The translations under genes were made by a program, and so were the position numbers. A model generated the notes under the pieces. That model was not told the origin of the DNA, searched no databases, and saw only the letters and a program-made list of their open reading frames with translations. A DNA stretch of 16,812 nucleotides from CAYLRF01 sp964385995 (GTDB lineage: Bacteria; Bacillota; Clostridia; Lachnospirales; Lachnospiraceae): contig CAYLRF010000036.1 in the NCBI GenBank assembly GCA_964385995.1, forward strand, positions 1-16,812. The letters run 5' to 3'. This document shows positions 15,183-16,812 of the stretch, piece after piece (the first letter of the stretch is position 1; every line of letters begins with the position of its first letter).

Positions 15183-15518
15183 ATGCGTTTTTACTCCGAG
15201 CTTTTTATGAGCGATGATCTCGCGGATGAGAAGAGGGCCGTTATCGATAATTTAAAAAAAGGTATCGCGCCTCTTAAGACATTTATCATCATCCTGCCTC
15301 ATGTGGCGCAAAATAACCTCGAGATCGTAAACATCGTTTTCTTAAGAGGTAAGATAAAGCGGGGCGAGGACTTCTTCGTGGTCGGGATAGCGTCGGGGTA
15401 CGCCGATGCGCTTAAAATCGTGGAAAATATCACCCGAACAGTGTATGATAATACAGGCGGCGCCGATATCAGGCGCTATATCACCGAAAAACAAAATGAG
15501 CGCGATACCGTGGGTTGA
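15183..15518 (+). CDS. Uncharacterised conserved small protein, 111 residues
   Basis: I do not know a function. The start is well supported: AGGGGAGG directly precedes ATG 15183, and the gene is 30 nt after the PBP stop. The protein is soluble-looking, with an N-terminal FYSELFMSDDL segment, a hydrophobic strand TFIIILPHV (33-41), NLEIVNIVFL (45-54), DFFVVGIASGYADALKIVENI (63-83) and a C-terminal TGGADIRRYI (91-100). From memory, clostridial genomes encode small hypothetical proteins with the same FYSEL...GLAxGYxEAL...TGGxDIRxYI layout, so it is probably a real conserved family. No cysteines or catalytic signature stand out. Its setting between a PBP and a DUF2953/YtfJ pair gives only a weak hint of a link to envelope or sporulation. 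Confidence 0.75.
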   Translation: MRFYSELFMSDDLADEKRAVIDNLKKGIAPLKTFIIILPHVAQNNLEIVNIVFLRGKIKRGEDFFVVGIASGYADALKIVENITRTVYDNTGGADIRRYITEKQNERDTVG

Positions 15519-15579
15519 CGCTTTGACACCGTATTTCGCGCCGCCTCGGATTATAAGCGGAATATAAACAGGTGTTTTT

Positions 15580-16308
15580 ATGGCGCATGTTATCTTAATG
15601 TCTCTTAAGATACTCGGAATCGTACTTTTAGTCTTCTTAAGTGTCGTTATCGCGGGTATCGCAGCGATACTTTTCATACCGTTTCGGTATGAGGCCCAGG
15701 CGTCGTTTACCGGGAGCTTAAAAGACGCCGAGGCTACGGCGCGTATTTCATGGCTTCGACCATTATTTTCGGGAGATGTCCGTTATGATAAGGGCAAGGT
15801 GACTTTCGGGATTCGCGTCCTTTTTAAAAAGATTGACATGGGGGCGCGGACGGGAAAGGTAGCGGTCGGGAAAAAGAAAAAGGCGAAAAAACCCGCGGCT
15901 AAGGTTAAATCGGGATTTTGGCAGCGGCTTAAAAACTTTAAGAGTAAGACCGGCGAAGTTTTAAGGATGACGGGAAGCGACGCTTTTAAGGGAGCCTTTA
16001 AGGTACTGCGTAAGGAGATTAAGAAAGTTCTCGCATCGTTAAAACCTAAGGAAGTTGCCGGCTCCCTTCGCTTCGGATTCGATGATCCCGCGCTTACGGG
16101 CAAATGCCTGGGGGCTTTTGCCTTACTTTATCCCGTTTACGGGGAGAGCTTAAGCCTCACACCCGATTTTGAGAAGAAGGTATTGGACGGGGACATTCAT
16201 CTTAAGGGCAGTATAACGGGAAGGCGGTTCGCGGCTGCGGCCTTTAACATATTTCGCGATAAAGGCGTGCTTGGCGTTTACGGGATGATTTCAAAAATGA
16301 GGAGCTGA
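15580..16308 (+). CDS. DUF2953 domain membrane protein (YtfI-like)
   Basis: A 242-residue protein with one N-terminal membrane helix (about 9-34), a beta-rich segment (36-85, RYEAQASFTG...ARISWL), a strongly basic linker (98-125, GKKKKAKKPAAK), and the DUF2953 core with LRFGFDDPALTG (163-174), LLYPVYG (182-188) and LTPDFEKKVLDGDIHLKGSI (193-212, two conserved blocks). The role of the family is unknown. It lies 45 nt before the ytfJ homologue, and the ytfI-ytfJ pair of B. subtilis has the same order, which supports both calls and suggests a sporulation link. ATG 15580 follows AGGTG at 15570-15574. A TTGACA lies at 15523-15528, but no -10 box stands at a proper distance. Confidence 0.82.
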   Translation: MAHVILMSLKILGIVLLVFLSVVIAGIAAILFIPFRYEAQASFTGSLKDAEATARISWLRPLFSGDVRYDKGKVTFGIRVLFKKIDMGARTGKVAVGKKKKAKKPAAKVKSGFWQRLKNFKSKTGEVLRMTGSDAFKGAFKVLRKEIKKVLASLKPKEVAGSLRFGFDDPALTGKCLGAFALLYPVYGESLSLTPDFEKKVLDGDIHLKGSITGRRFAAAAFNIFRDKGVLGVYGMISKMRS

Positions 16309-16353
16309 CGGCGGCGTTTATGGCGCGAAAATACGCGTCGGGAAGGAGAAAAA

Positions 16354-16776
16354 ATGGCAAACGGGAACTTTGATTCGACTGTGGATTCGCTTTTTGACGG
16401 GATAGACAGAGTCATTTCATCAAAGACAGTGGTTGGGGAGGCGATACATATCGACGATGTCATCATACTTCCCTTAATCGATGTCTCTTTCGGTCTGGGA
16501 GCCGGCGCTTTTGGAGCCGATAAGGAAGAAAAGGGCGCCGGAGGACTGGGCGGCAAGATGTCGCCTTCGGCGGTGATCGTCATCCAAAACGGAAGGACGC
16601 GGCTGGTGAACATCAGAAATCAGGATACTATGACAAAGATCCTCGATCTCATACCGGAGATGGCGGATCGCTTCCGTGGATGTAAGGATAAGAAAGAGGC
16701 ACGCAAAAACGCTGAAGCCTGCGACTCGCCGGATGAAGGTCAGGCGGAAGATGACACTGCCTCGGATGAAACGTAG
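16354..16776 (+). CDS. ytfJ: Sporulation protein YtfJ/GerW family
   Basis: GerW (YtfJ) is a forespore-made protein needed for normal spore germination with some germinants in Bacillus; the family occurs across spore-forming Firmicutes and some relatives that do not sporulate. The 140 residues show the family pattern: VVGEAIHIDDVIILPLIDVSFGLGAGAFG (26-54, quoted here as VVGEAI, then IILPLIDVSFG), a glycine-rich segment (GAGGLGGKMSP, 61-71) and AVIVIQNGRTRLVNI (73-87), then a helix ending in an acidic tail (120-140). ATG 16354 follows GGAAGGAG at about 16340-16347. It sits 45 nt after the DUF2953 gene and is probably co-transcribed. After its stop, 36 bases remain with nothing identifiable. Confidence 0.9.
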   Translation: MANGNFDSTVDSLFDGIDRVISSKTVVGEAIHIDDVIILPLIDVSFGLGAGAFGADKEEKGAGGLGGKMSPSAVIVIQNGRTRLVNIRNQDTMTKILDLIPEMADRFRGCKDKKEARKNAEACDSPDEGQAEDDTASDET

Positions 16777-16812
16777 GGGTTAGGACGGGATCTAGGACGA
16801 ACTTCCCCGCGG

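Noticed and set aside
15523..15557. TTGACA followed by TATAAG as a promoter for the DUF2953-ytfJ pair
   Set aside because: The spacing is about 22-23 bases, too long for a vegetative sigma factor, and no alternative -10 fits. A sporulation sigma promoter could not be recognised by eye.

Overview
The window looks like a chromosomal, conserved stretch from an anaerobic, spore-forming-lineage Firmicute, most likely a Lachnospiraceae-type Clostridium relative. The grounds are the biotin-dependent sodium-pump decarboxylase operon in its Firmicutes form, the cmk-ispH-rpsA cluster, a four-S1-domain RpsA, and a DUF2953/YtfJ (GerW) sporulation pair at the right end. All genes lie on the + strand. Base composition is near 50% GC by eye, with Arg AGA/AGG codons, purine-rich Shine-Dalgarno sites and several TTG starts. 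The sequence carries two 100-N scaffold gaps (2583-2682 and 9986-10085), so it comes from a draft, probably short-read, assembly. I saw no tRNA, rRNA, CRISPR array, insertion sequence, phage gene or origin.

Region 1 (72-5722) is a membrane decarboxylase module: an acyl-CoA carboxyltransferase (MmdA-like), an OadG-like lipoprotein subunit, a biotin carboxyl carrier protein (BCCP), the Na+-pumping OadB subunit, and a separate oxaloacetate/pyruvate carboxyltransferase (OadA/PycB type) without its own biotin domain. Two different carboxyltransferases therefore appear to share one biotin carrier and one pump. The module could act as two Na+-exporting decarboxylases or as a transcarboxylase coupled to the membrane. 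The first gap cuts the BCCP linker, and its two edges share exactly 55 identical bases. Collapsing that overlap restores a complete 120-residue BCCP.

Region 2 (5851-10116) holds an HI0933/BaiN-family flavoprotein with an extra low-complexity insert, then cmk, ispH and rpsA packed with overlaps (4 nt and 20 nt). The second gap falls in the C-terminal tail of rpsA. A strong hairpin at 10137-10167 ends this unit.

Region 3 (10295-15152) runs ruvA, ruvB, a ZapA-like division protein, an FtsW/RodA-family glycosyltransferase and a class B penicillin-binding protein. The last three overlap and are probably translationally coupled, so DNA-repair helicase genes sit next to a wall-synthesis pair. Region 4 (15183-16776) has an uncharacterised 111-residue protein, a DUF2953 membrane protein and a YtfJ/GerW sporulation protein.

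No stretch above 300 bases lacks a gene. The largest intervals are 2290-2453 (a 43-bp imperfect tandem repeat), 4145-4309 (CTTAAAG/CTTTAAG hairpin elements) and 10117-10294 (terminator hairpin plus ruvA leader). I see ordinary core biology with some unusual arrangements, not a clearly new system; the dual-carboxyltransferase pump is the part most worth following up.
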